NCBI RefSeq assembly: GCF_900176035.1
Contig: NZ_FWWT01000022.1
Location: 310,001 to 374,000 of the forward strand
Length of the DNA stretch: 64,000 nt
Reading direction: 5' to 3'
Origin: Desulfonispora thiosulfatigenes DSM 11270
GTDB taxonomy: Bacteria > Bacillota > Peptococcia > Peptococcales > Desulfonisporaceae
Below the pieces are notes generated by a model that was given only the letters and a program-made list of their open reading frames with translations, ran no database searches and had not been told where the DNA came from. The number at the start of each line of letters is the position of its first letter. Positions within the stretch are counted from its first letter, which is position 1. Shown here piece after piece: positions 26,370 through 35,239 of the stretch. The position numbers and the translations under genes were made by a program.

Positions 26370-26394
26370 GAAAATGCAGATAAATTGGTATAAT
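26365..26394 (+). promoter_or_regulatory. Promoter for the DUF1456 gene
   Basis: TTGGTG, an 18-base spacer and TATAAT (26389-26394). The -35 box overlaps the right arm of the inverted repeat. The following leader of about 170 bases to the gene holds no evident ORF or riboswitch. Confidence 0.62.
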
Positions 26395-26565
26395 TAAGGA
26401 CTTTAAAGAATGTTTCTAATGTTACTTTTATTAAAAGCGTTTTCGTTTAATTTTTAGTAATTTTGCCTTAGTTCACAATAAGTAGTAAAATACTAAAAAG
26501 GGAATGCTATTGATGCTGAGAACGCAAAGGGTGATGAGGATGAATTTAATTAAGGAGGAAGATAC

Positions 26566-27084
26566 ATGGATAATAATGATATATTAATCAGATTAAGATA
26601 TGCCTTAGATATAAAAGATACTGATATGGTGGAGATTTTTAAATTAGGGGAAGTAAAGTTAACAAAAGAAGAAGTAAAAAAAATGCTCATAAAATCTCAG
26701 GATACTTTAATGGAAGAAGATGAAGACTTAAGTACTGGAGAAGAAAATTTAAAATGCACAAATCAAATGCTAGATTCGTTTTTAAATGGATTTATTATTT
26801 TTAAGAGAGGCGTGCAAGACCCGAAACCTGGACAATCTGATAAAAAAGTGTTAGCTATAAAAGATAATTATAATCTTAATAATATTACCTTTAAGAAATT
26901 AAAAATAGCCTTATCTTTAACCAGTGAAGATATTCTTGATATCTTAGAAGAAGCAGGGGTAATTATTACTAAAGGAGAGTTAAGTGCTATATTTAGAAAA
27001 GAAGGACATAAAAATTACAAAGAATGTGGAGATCGATATATAAGGAATTTTTTAAAAGGATTGGCTCTAAAATACAGAGGATAA
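26566..27084 (+). CDS. DUF1456 family protein (YehS-like)
   Basis: Soluble protein of 172 residues with two copies of the DUF1456 helical unit: DILIRLRYALDIKDTDMVEI at the start and a related block, ITFKKLKIALSLTSEDILDI, at about residue 107. Function is unknown in the whole family; E. coli YehS is the named relative. GGAGG lies 8 bases before ATG. The gene stands alone after its own promoter, followed at 33 bases by the YdjM-like gene. Confidence 0.85.
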   Translation: MDNNDILIRLRYALDIKDTDMVEIFKLGEVKLTKEEVKKMLIKSQDTLMEEDEDLSTGEENLKCTNQMLDSFLNGFIIFKRGVQDPKPGQSDKKVLAIKDNYNLNNITFKKLKIALSLTSEDILDILEEAGVIITKGELSAIFRKEGHKNYKECGDRYIRNFLKGLALKYRG

Positions 27085-27117
27085 GGAAACTAAATATTAA
27101 TTTTAAAGAGGTATGTT

Positions 27118-27990
27118 ATGGATACAATCACTCATACATTGATGGGACTTACCGTATATGGCTCTGTGAATAAAGAAAATATTGCGCAACCAACAAAAAA
27201 AGCGATTTTTGTAGCAGCTATCGTAGGTAATCAAATTCCTGATATAGATATACTGTTTAACCTCGTAGAAAAAGGTAGGATAATGTATCAAATGTGGCAT
27301 AGGGGGGTTAGCCATTCCTTACTCATGGCACCCTTTTGGGCTCTAATTATTTATGCAATCTGTTATTTGATTTGGAAAGACAAAGATAAAAGGATTTTTT
27401 ATATAGCACTTATAAGCGTTTTTTTACATATTGGTTTTGATGCTCTAAACACCTGGGGAACTGGACTTTTTGAACCCTTTTCTTCCACTCGAGTAACTTT
27501 AGGTATGATATCGATAGTTGATGTAGTTATTTGGTTATTTATGCTTATGGGCTTTGCTTTTATAAAGTTTAAAAAAACATATCCAGAGTATAAGATTTGG
27601 AGAATTGTTTGGATGATAATCTTTGTTCACGTTATAGTTCAGTGTGTGCAAGGTCAAATAATTAGCATGGATGCTGATTTAGCTTATGAAAAATCCGTAA
27701 TTTCAGCAAGTTTTGTTCCAGGTAATTTTTCAGTCATTGGTAAAAATGAAGATGTGGTTGAGATTTATATTAAGACGGTTTGGGGAGCGAAGAAAAATAT
27801 TCAGATATTGCATTCTAAGGAAAAAGCAGATTTAACACCTTTGTTTGCTGAAAACCCCAAGGCAGAGGTTTTAATTCAGTGGTCTCCATTTGTCGTAATT
27901 GTTGAGGAAGAAAATAGGCTTGGAATTTTTGACCCTAGATTTTACCGAAATGGCAGTTCTTTCTTAGCTGAATATATTGAGAAAAAGTAA
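27118..27990 (+). CDS. YdjM/YfhO-type membrane-bound metal-dependent hydrolase family protein (LexA-binding inner membrane-associated family)
   Basis: A 290-residue protein. It opens with MDTITHTLMG and has NQIPDIDILFN and HRGVSHSLLMAPFW, the conserved His/Asp motifs of the DUF457/YdjM family that resemble metal ligands. Four hydrophobic segments follow (about residues 60-165), then a soluble C-terminal region of about 100 residues. Enzymatic activity has not been shown for close relatives. RBS AAGAGG precedes the ATG. Confidence 0.82.
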   Translation: MDTITHTLMGLTVYGSVNKENIAQPTKKAIFVAAIVGNQIPDIDILFNLVEKGRIMYQMWHRGVSHSLLMAPFWALIIYAICYLIWKDKDKRIFYIALISVFLHIGFDALNTWGTGLFEPFSSTRVTLGMISIVDVVIWLFMLMGFAFIKFKKTYPEYKIWRIVWMIIFVHVIVQCVQGQIISMDADLAYEKSVISASFVPGNFSVIGKNEDVVEIYIKTVWGAKKNIQILHSKEKADLTPLFAENPKAEVLIQWSPFVVIVEEENRLGIFDPRFYRNGSSFLAEYIEKK

Positions 27991-28065
27991 AAGGTATTAA
28001 AGATACTTATGGTATACTTATCTTAGAAATTTCGAGACAAATCAATAAAAAGGAAATGGTATAAA

Positions 28066-30399
28066 ATGAAAAAATCAAAAGAATTTAGCAAAAACTTACC
28101 TATCCGAACGGTATTTATTATTTGTTTTATAATAAGTATATCTCTTACAATTGGAATAATTGGTTATATTGTTTTCACAAATTGGTTTACGTCAATAGAT
28201 GAAACAATTACAAAAATGGCTGAGGATATGAATAGAGCAGTTGTAAATAATATTGATGCTTTTATTCGTGTTCCGCTAGATATAAACAGCTCTAATAGAG
28301 GTCTTTTAGAAAAAGGTGTTGTAGATATTAATAATGAGCTAAATCGGGAAATGTTTTTTGTAAATATACTTAATAGTCAAAAAGGAGATAGTTTATATAG
28401 TTTTAGCTATGGTACTGAGTCAGGAGAGTATTATGGTGCTCGTAGAAATAAAAATAATAATATTGAAATAATGAGAAACAATGCTGCTACAGGTGGTCAT
28501 TCCTGGTATTACTCTGTTACCGAAGACATGACAGCGGGTGACCGAGTAGTTGAAGCTGGTAAATTTGATCCGAGGACGAGAGATTGGTATAAGGCAGCAA
28601 AAGAAAGAAAAGTTCCCGTATTCTCACCAATCTATAAACATTTTGTCATGGATGACCTAACAGTGTCTGCTTCAGTACCTATTTATAATCTCGACGGTGA
28701 GTTTAAAGGAGTATTAGGTTCGCATATAACGCTTTCCAAGATAGATAATTATTTAAAACAAATTGTAAAACCTGAAAATGCACAAGCTGTTATTGTGGAA
28801 AAAAATTCTGGTGAACTAATTGCAAATTCATTAAATATCGATAACTTTGATACTCTTGAAGATGGGACGTTTAAAAGACGTAACATTGATCAAATTGATA
28901 ATATAGCTATAGTACAAGCATATAATAAATACAAGAATGACCATAGTGAAAGCTTTGATATACACTATGAAAAGTATAGGCTACATTTTAATGTAACCGA
29001 ATATCATCAGGAAGGTTTAGACTGGGTAATTATTGCTGCACTGCCTAGAAGTATTTTAGCTACAAGTGCTATGAACAGTATTCAAGTGGCTGTAATTTTA
29101 ACTATTATTTCACTTATTTTATCGGTCCTTATTTACTTAAAGCTGACAAAAAAATTATTAAGCTCTATAGATAGATTAATAGCTACAACTGAGAAATTTT
29201 CAGCAGGTGACATGGAGCAAAGAGTAAGTATAACTAGGGATGATGAAATAGGCAGGATAGCTCAATCATTTAATAAGATGGCAGATACAATGTATGGACT
29301 TATCAATAATTTAGAGAAAAAAGTAGAAGAAAGAACAGTAGAATTAACAGAAGCTAATAGTGTATTAAGAGAAAAATTGCAACAAATAGAATATTTAAGC
29401 TTTTATGATCATTTAACAGGGCTATATAACCGAAGGTATTTCGAAGAATCAATTTTAACATTAGATACTGAGAAAAATCTACCCATTGCTATAATAGCAA
29501 TTGATGTGAACGGTTTAAAACTCACTAATGATGCCTTCGGACATGAAATGGGAGATCTATTGCTTCAAACTGTGGCTGACATATTAAAAAAAGCTTGTAG
29601 GTCAGAAGACATTATTTGTCGTATGGGTGGAGATGAATTTTGCATATTACTTTCCCAAACTGATGAAACTCAAGTTGAAAAATTAAAACAGAAAATCATT
29701 TCTGTTGTTTCTAGCACAAAGCTTGGAAGTGTAATAGTTTCTTTATCTATTGGATATGCATTGAAAATAGAAGTTGGTAATGATATAAAAGATATACTTA
29801 AGCTTGCTGATAATAATATGTATCAAGATAAGCTAACACATGGTAAAACAATGAGAAGTAAAACAATTGAGACTGTACTCCGAAATATTAACCATAAGTA
29901 TGACCAAGAGCAAATTCATACCGAAAGAGTTTCCCAGTATTGTGAAGCAATTGCAACTGCCTTAGGTCTTAGTAATAAAGAAATTCAGGATATCAAAATT
30001 GCCGGAATCTTGCATGACATTGGGAAAATAATGGTACCAGCTGAATTATTAAATAAGCCTGGCCAGCTAACATCCGAAGAATTTGAAGTAATCAAAAGGC
30101 ATCCAGAAATAAGTTATCAAATATTAAAAGTAGTGGATGAATATGCTGCACTAGCAGAAGATGTACTTTATCACCATGAACGCATTGATGGTAAGGGTTA
30201 CCCCAAAGGCCTAAAAGGCAAGGATATTCCCTTAAATGCAAGAATAATTGCAGTAGCAGATGCCTATGAAGCTATGACTGCTAGTAGACCTTATCATAAT
30301 TCTAAAACTAAAGACGAAGCAATAGCTGAATTATTAAAAAATGTTAATACCCAGTTCGACCTAGAGATAGTGAAGGTATTTGTGGAAGAAGTTCTGTAA
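28066..30399 (+). CDS. Cache-HAMP-GGDEF-HD-GYP cyclic-di-GMP signalling protein
   Basis: Membrane sensor of 777 residues that combines a diguanylate cyclase and an HD-GYP phosphodiesterase. Order: transmembrane helix (about 15-40), extracellular Cache sensor with DPRTRDWY and PVFSPIY, second helix (about 340-360), HAMP, coiled linker, GGDEF domain with intact GGDEF at about 521-525 and an inhibitory I-site RSED five residues before it, then HD-GYP with His-Asp of LHDIGK (about 650), HHERIDGKGYPKG and VADAYEAM. Both output domains keep their catalytic residues. A TGGTATACT extended -10 at 28010-28018 is a likely promoter. Ligand of the Cache domain is unknown. Confidence 0.94.
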   Translation: MKKSKEFSKNLPIRTVFIICFIISISLTIGIIGYIVFTNWFTSIDETITKMAEDMNRAVVNNIDAFIRVPLDINSSNRGLLEKGVVDINNELNREMFFVNILNSQKGDSLYSFSYGTESGEYYGARRNKNNNIEIMRNNAATGGHSWYYSVTEDMTAGDRVVEAGKFDPRTRDWYKAAKERKVPVFSPIYKHFVMDDLTVSASVPIYNLDGEFKGVLGSHITLSKIDNYLKQIVKPENAQAVIVEKNSGELIANSLNIDNFDTLEDGTFKRRNIDQIDNIAIVQAYNKYKNDHSESFDIHYEKYRLHFNVTEYHQEGLDWVIIAALPRSILATSAMNSIQVAVILTIISLILSVLIYLKLTKKLLSSIDRLIATTEKFSAGDMEQRVSITRDDEIGRIAQSFNKMADTMYGLINNLEKKVEERTVELTEANSVLREKLQQIEYLSFYDHLTGLYNRRYFEESILTLDTEKNLPIAIIAIDVNGLKLTNDAFGHEMGDLLLQTVADILKKACRSEDIICRMGGDEFCILLSQTDETQVEKLKQKIISVVSSTKLGSVIVSLSIGYALKIEVGNDIKDILKLADNNMYQDKLTHGKTMRSKTIETVLRNINHKYDQEQIHTERVSQYCEAIATALGLSNKEIQDIKIAGILHDIGKIMVPAELLNKPGQLTSEEFEVIKRHPEISYQILKVVDEYAALAEDVLYHHERIDGKGYPKGLKGKDIPLNARIIAVADAYEAMTASRPYHNSKTKDEAIAELLKNVNTQFDLEIVKVFVEEVL

Positions 30400-30451
30400 A
30401 AAATGGACAACTAATTAAACACCTTATTTTACACTCTCATAATGACAAATG

Positions 30452-30487
30452 AAATGAACTTAAATATTTTTTAAGTTCATTTTCTTT
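30452..30487 (+). terminator. Terminator after the cyclic-di-GMP protein
   Basis: AATGAACTTAA/TTAAGTTCATT stem with an A/T loop followed by TTTCTTT. Confidence 0.75.
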
Positions 30488-30523
30488 GCCAAGAATTATT
30501 ATATAGATACTTAAATGCACTTA

Positions 30524-30632
30524 CTATTTTATAGATTTAAGCTTAATAATATCTCTCCAGAATTCTTCTTTAGTAGCCATATTAGTTTCAATTGAATTTA
30601 TTTTTAATAATATCTTTTAACATTTGCTCCAT
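30524..30632 (-). pseudogene. Small frameshifted gene remnant
   Basis: An ATG at 30632 with an ideal RBS (AGGAGGAAT) opens MEQMLKDIIKNKFN and then stops. The next frame continues IETNMATKEEFWRDIIKLKS and ends at 30524. Joined, the two frames give a charged helical protein of about 37 residues like the short coiled-coil proteins that contain an MATKE motif, often linked to mobile DNA. The frame breaks near 30590. A very small ORF of 14 codons could still be translated. Confidence 0.55.
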
Positions 30633-30681
30633 AGGATATTCCTCCTGGTTATTTACTCGCTTTTAATAATAATATCATTTT

Positions 30682-32712
30682 TTAAGAATTTAAAATACTT
30701 TTAAATTCCTCTAAGCTTGTAAGTGGGGGGTGGCACGAATGATTTTCACAAACAAAAACCGTAGGTTTATTTTCCACTTGCTGATTATTTTCTAAAAAAG
30801 GAGCAATACTAATTAAACTTTCTCGTGTACCATTATTCAAAAGATGCGTAGTAGTAAAAGGTTCAAAATTATGTGTTAAAGTATCTTTATATTGCTGCAT
30901 TTCTTCTTTAGTTCCCATGAAGACAATTTCAGTTGACTTTGATATATTATATAGAAGTGCATTAAATAAAAACGAATGGGCAGTGGGGCTGTTTTCAACT
31001 GTTCCACCAAAGGTTTCAAAGATTTGATTTGCCTTATTCTCTAACTCTTGGTCACCTGTAAGTCTAGCTAATTTTAAAAAGTTATAGGCAGCTACAGAGT
31101 TACCAGAAGGCATGGCTCCATTATAAATTTCCTTTGGTCTAGCAATTAATTTTTCACTATCCGATCCAGAGAAAAACAAACCACCTTTTTCATTATCCCA
31201 AAACAATTTAAGTAATTCTTGATTTAAATCTAATGCTTTTTTCAAATAATGAGGTTCATAATTTGCTTCGTATAGTTCAATTAATCCCCATATTAAAAAG
31301 GCATAATCATCCACATAACCCAAATGTTTAGCTTCTTTTTCTCTAAATCTTGCTAAAAGCCGCTTATCTTGATATAAATTAGTAAATATAAAATCCGCGG
31401 CCTTTTTTGCCGCTTGGGCATAGTCTTGATTATTTAGAATCCTAGCACCATAACTAAAAGCAGCTATCATTAAACCGTTCCAGGAAGTTAAAATTTTATC
31501 ATCTTTATGCGGAGGAATTCTTTTTTCTCGATAATCATATAATTTTTTACGCATATTATTATAATCATGATTCTCTAAATCTTTAAGGTCTACCCGAATT
31601 AAATTTGGAATATTTTTTCCTTCAAAATTTCCTGTTGAAGTAATATCATACATTTTACAAAAGTTCGTACCTTCTTCTATTCCTAAAAGATTTAAAATTT
31701 CAGCTTGATCCCACAGATAAAATTTACCTTCAATACCTTCTGAATCAGCATCTTCAGCTGAATAAAATCCTCCATCTGGAGAAGTCATTTTTTCCAGGAC
31801 ATAGGTAAAAACTTTCCTAGCTACATCACTAAATAATTCATCTTTTGTTATTTGATAAGCCTCTAGATATACTACGGCTAGGAGGGCATTGTCATATAAC
31901 ATTTTTTCAAAATGAGGTGCAAGCCACCTATCATCAGTTGAATATCGTGAAAAACCAAACCCAATATGATCAAACATTCCACCTTTATACATACTTTTTA
32001 AGGTATCAGTCACCATGTCTAAAGATTTTTGATCTTTATTGACTTTATAATATCTTAATAAAAACATAAGATTGTGAGGAGTAGGAAATTTCGGTGCTTT
32101 TCCAAAGCCACCATACTTAGTGTCGAATATTTTATTAAAAGTTTTAAAGGATTTTTCAATTGTTTGATTTGAAATATTTCCTGTCCTTTCTGTAAAAAAA
32201 TGCTGATTAACTTGTTTTATAATATCCTCACTAGACTCTAATAATTTTTCATGATCATTAAACCAAACTAAACTAATATTTTTTAAGAGCTCAATAAGTC
32301 CAGTCATTCCCATTCGAGTATTTTTAGGAAAATAAGTTCCTGCAAAAAATGGCTTTTTATCTGGTGTCATAATGATAGTAAGAGGCCACCCGCCCTGACC
32401 AGTTAAAGCCTGACAATAAGTCATATATAAACCATCAATATCAGGTCGTTCTTCACGGTCTACTTTAATTGCTATATAATGTTTATTCAAAACCTCAGCT
32501 ACTTCTTCATCCTCAAAAGATTCTCTTTCCATAACATGACACCAGTGACAGGTGGAATAGCCAATGCTTAAAAAAATCGGTTTATTTTCTTGTGTAGCTT
32601 TGTCAAAAGCTTCGCTACTCCATGAATGCCAATCAACAGGGTTATAGGCATGTTGCAAAAGGTAAGGGGATTTTTCGTGGATTAGTCTATTGGATTTTCT
32701 ACTTATGTTCAT
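30682..32712 (-). CDS. YyaL-like thioredoxin-domain protein (DUF255)
   Basis: Cytosolic protein of 676 residues. The N-terminal DUF255 thioredoxin-like domain has [10 protein letters not shown] (CxxC) near residue 55, and the rest is an alpha/alpha six-hairpin barrel as in glycosidases or epimerases ([38 protein letters not shown]). Relatives are spermatogenesis-associated protein 20 and Bacillus YyaL; the activity is not established. ATG 32712 is chosen, with AGGAGGA 8 bases before it; an upstream frame extension of 24 codons lacks an RBS. Confidence 0.9.
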   Translation of the reverse strand: MNISRKSNRLIHEKSPYLLQHAYNPVDWHSWSSEAFDKATQENKPIFLSIGYSTCHWCHVMERESFEDEEVAEVLNKHYIAIKVDREERPDIDGLYMTYCQALTGQGGWPLTIIMTPDKKPFFAGTYFPKNTRMGMTGLIELLKNISLVWFNDHEKLLESSEDIIKQVNQHFFTERTGNISNQTIEKSFKTFNKIFDTKYGGFGKAPKFPTPHNLMFLLRYYKVNKDQKSLDMVTDTLKSMYKGGMFDHIGFGFSRYSTDDRWLAPHFEKMLYDNALLAVVYLEAYQITKDELFSDVARKVFTYVLEKMTSPDGGFYSAEDADSEGIEGKFYLWDQAEILNLLGIEEGTNFCKMYDITSTGNFEGKNIPNLIRVDLKDLENHDYNNMRKKLYDYREKRIPPHKDDKILTSWNGLMIAAFSYGARILNNQDYAQAAKKAADFIFTNLYQDKRLLARFREKEAKHLGYVDDYAFLIWGLIELYEANYEPHYLKKALDLNQELLKLFWDNEKGGLFFSGSDSEKLIARPKEIYNGAMPSGNSVAAYNFLKLARLTGDQELENKANQIFETFGGTVENSPTAHSFLFNALLYNISKSTEIVFMGTKEEMQQYKDTLTHNFEPFTTTHLLNNGTRESLISIAPFLENNQQVENKPTVFVCENHSCHPPLTSLEEFKSILNS

Positions 32713-32912
32713 AAGGCATTTCCTCCTAGTTATATTTAATACCTCAATCGTGTGTACTAACCTTTCTATTTTTCCCAGTTTCAATCTATGTATCCTCTGA
32801 TCTTTAAGACTATGTAGTAAAAGAGGTTGAGTATAGATAAAAAAGTATAAGAAAATGCAAGAAGGAGAGATTTTGATTATAATAGATAAAAACTTTAAAG
32901 GAGTTTAAATCA

Positions 32913-32946
32913 AAATTAATTACATTTTTATTCATGTAATTAATTT
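32913..32946. repeat. Perfect 13-bp inverted repeat between divergent genes
   Basis: AAATTAATTACAT and ATGTAATTAATTT are separated by 8 bases, in the divergent region between the yyaL-like gene and the small membrane protein gene. No T-run follows. The core matches the repeat before nhaC. Confidence 0.7.
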
Positions 32947-32994
32947 ACCATTTACGCTAATAATATATATATATTATTTTAAAGGTGTGGTTAT

Positions 32995-33378
32995 ATGGAT
33001 TTACCTAGTAGGAAAGAAAGAAGACAAAGTGTTAAACAAACTATAAAACAAACAGAAATGAAAAGTATAAGAAGTGCAAAAAATACCAAAAGCACTAAAC
33101 GTACAAAGATTACCAAAACATTTAGTAATTCCAAAACTAACCCTCACAAAAAAGGATATTTGGGATATTTATTTTTAGTACTTTTCTTACTTATTAATGG
33201 GTTTTTAATTTATACCTTAAACACCTTTCTTCTATTATTTTCTATACCCGCACTTTTAGTGTATGTTTTTTTACAGTTTTTCCAAATAAATAAAAAAGTT
33301 TTAGTGATAAATCTTATTTGCACCTTTATCTTAACTATTGGTATTTTTGAGGTGTTATATAGACAAAACTTTCAATAG
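32995..33378 (+). CDS. Hypothetical small membrane protein with basic N-terminus
   Basis: 127 residues. The first 55 are very rich in Lys, Arg, Ser and Thr with no hydrophobic run, then two or three membrane segments follow (about 56-85 and 100-120). No family is recognised. The basic cytoplasmic arm could bind nucleic acid or acidic lipid, but this is a guess. An AGGTG-type RBS precedes the ATG. hflX is 59 bases downstream, with its own promoter. Confidence 0.6.
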   Translation: MDLPSRKERRQSVKQTIKQTEMKSIRSAKNTKSTKRTKITKTFSNSKTNPHKKGYLGYLFLVLFLLINGFLIYTLNTFLLLFSIPALLVYVFLQFFQINKKVLVINLICTFILTIGIFEVLYRQNFQ

Positions 33379-33391
33379 TAAAACCTTAATA

Positions 33392-33400
33392 TGGTATAAT
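33392..33400 (+). promoter_or_regulatory. Extended -10 promoter of hflX
   Basis: TGGTATAAT, about 40 bases before the hflX start, with a weak TTCAAT -35-like box 18 bases upstream (33371-33376). Confidence 0.62.
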
Positions 33401-33437
33401 ATTATAGTAACTAAAACAGGTTAGGTGGTTTTTGAAT

Positions 33438-35216
33438 ATGTGTAAGTGTCATGGCGAAATAGGATCGTTAAATAAGAGGATTAAAGAAGAACTAAATAGT
33501 TTTTTTGATTATAAAATATTACGCAATCAGATAATATCTCTAGATTTAATTGAAAGTATGGTTACCCTTACAAGAGAAATTAAAAAGGAAATAGCTGTTT
33601 GTATTGATAATAAAGGAAAAGTTATTGATGTAATTGTGGGAGAAAAAAGTCTCGTAGAAATACCTAGTTTATGGGTTAAAAGAGATCAGCTTGGTTTAAG
33701 TGGGGTTAGATGTATCCATACACATCCTAGTGGTGATTCTTCTCTTAGTGACGCGGATTTAAGTACATTAACTAATCTACATTTAGACTGCATTGTTGCA
33801 CTAGGAATAAATGATTCTCTTTCATGTAGTATTGCTTATCCTATTAATATGAATGAAAACAATCAAATAATCTATGAAAAGAAGGAACACTTAACTACGG
33901 AAGCTTTATTAGAAATACCTTTTGAACAAATTATTCTAGATTTCAATAAAAATTATGAGCCTCAAGGTCTTTTGGTAAAAGAAGCAGAAGAAAAGGCTCT
34001 ATTAGTTGTTGTAGACTGGTCTAAAGAAACTGAAGAAGTTGTTACTGAATCTGCGGAAGAACTAAAAAATCTAGCAACTACTGCGGGATTAATTGTTTCT
34101 GAGACTATTATTCAAAAACGAGATCGACCAGATTCCCTTTATTTTATTGGAAAAGGAAAGCTACAAGAAATATCATTATATGTTCAGCAAAATAATATTG
34201 ATTGTGTAATTTTTGATGATATGCTTAGTCCATCTCAACAAAATAATTTAATGGATGTTTTAAAGGTAAAGGTTTTAGATAGAACTAGCCTTATTTTAGA
34301 TATATTTGCACAACGAGCTAAAACAAAAGAGGGGAAATTACAAGTACAACTAGCTCAGCTTAATTATCTCTTGCCACGTCTTACTGGTAAAGGAATAAGC
34401 ATGTCCCGCCTTGGTGGGGGAGTTGGAACTAGAGGACCAGGAGAAACAAAATTAGAGACTGATAGAAGATATATAAAAAGACTGATTCATAATATTGAGA
34501 CACAGTTAAAAGAAGTAAAAAAACAAAGACAAATTCATATTGATAAAAGAAAAAACAATAATGTACCTGTAGTAGCTTTAGTTGGATATACTAATGCTGG
34601 TAAATCTTCACTCCTTAATATCTTAGCAGATGAAAACGTATTGGCTGAAAATAAATTATTTGCTACCCTTGACCCAGTAACCAGAAAAGTAGTTTTAGAT
34701 AATAATCAAGAAGTGCTTTTAACTGACACAGTTGGCTTTATAAAAAAGCTTCCTCATCAATTAATTTCTGCCTTTAGAGCAACTTTAGAAGAAATAATTT
34801 ATGCAGATCTATTACTCCATGTAGTAGATATAACTAATGAAAATTATGAAATGCAAATTAAAACAGTTAATAACGTTTTAAAGGAAATAGGAGTTACAGA
34901 TATTCCTACTATTTATGTTTACAATAAGGTAGATTTATTATCTGAAATTCCACCTATTAACTCAGAAGATAGTTTTTGTTATTTATCAACAAAAACAGGT
35001 GTAGGTATAGAAGATGTAAAAAATATATTAGCAGATCACTTTTTTACTGAGAAAAAGTACGAGGTTCTTATTCCGTATACTGAAGGAAAATTAATTGAAA
35101 AAATACACAATATAGGTACTGTTGATAGTCTTTCTTATGAAGAAGAGGGAACTTTAATTTCTTTTACATCATTTACAGATAATGTAGATTTAGACATCTT
35201 AAAACATCAAAAATAA
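33438..35216 (+). CDS. hflX: GTPase HflX with an N-terminal JAMM (MPN+)-like domain
   Basis: HflX splits stalled or hibernating 70S ribosomes. Residues about 195-592 are a normal HflX: RPDSLYFIGKGKLQE, SRLGGGVGTRGPGETKLETD, G1 VGYTNAGKSS, G3 DTVGF, G4 NKVD. The first 180 or so residues are extra and contain HTHPSGDSSLSDAD, a perfect JAMM pattern (HxH, seven residues, S, two residues, D; His94, His96, Ser104, Asp107) with an upstream Glu51 in KKEIAV. This looks like a complete zinc metalloprotease site. ATG 33438 is chosen over a TTG at 33432 because it sits 9 bases after AGGTGG. Confidence 0.93.
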   Translation: MCKCHGEIGSLNKRIKEELNSFFDYKILRNQIISLDLIESMVTLTREIKKEIAVCIDNKGKVIDVIVGEKSLVEIPSLWVKRDQLGLSGVRCIHTHPSGDSSLSDADLSTLTNLHLDCIVALGINDSLSCSIAYPINMNENNQIIYEKKEHLTTEALLEIPFEQIILDFNKNYEPQGLLVKEAEEKALLVVVDWSKETEEVVTESAEELKNLATTAGLIVSETIIQKRDRPDSLYFIGKGKLQEISLYVQQNNIDCVIFDDMLSPSQQNNLMDVLKVKVLDRTSLILDIFAQRAKTKEGKLQVQLAQLNYLLPRLTGKGISMSRLGGGVGTRGPGETKLETDRRYIKRLIHNIETQLKEVKKQRQIHIDKRKNNNVPVVALVGYTNAGKSSLLNILADENVLAENKLFATLDPVTRKVVLDNNQEVLLTDTVGFIKKLPHQLISAFRATLEEIIYADLLLHVVDITNENYEMQIKTVNNVLKEIGVTDIPTIYVYNKVDLLSEIPPINSEDSFCYLSTKTGVGIEDVKNILADHFFTEKKYEVLIPYTEGKLIEKIHNIGTVDSLSYEEEGTLISFTSFTDNVDLDILKHQK

Positions 35217-35239
35217 AGCAGAAAGTAGAGTAGGTAATA

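Noticed and set aside
26395-26565. Riboswitch in the DUF1456 leader
   Set aside because: The leader is long enough, but I see no conserved riboswitch core or terminator/antiterminator pair.
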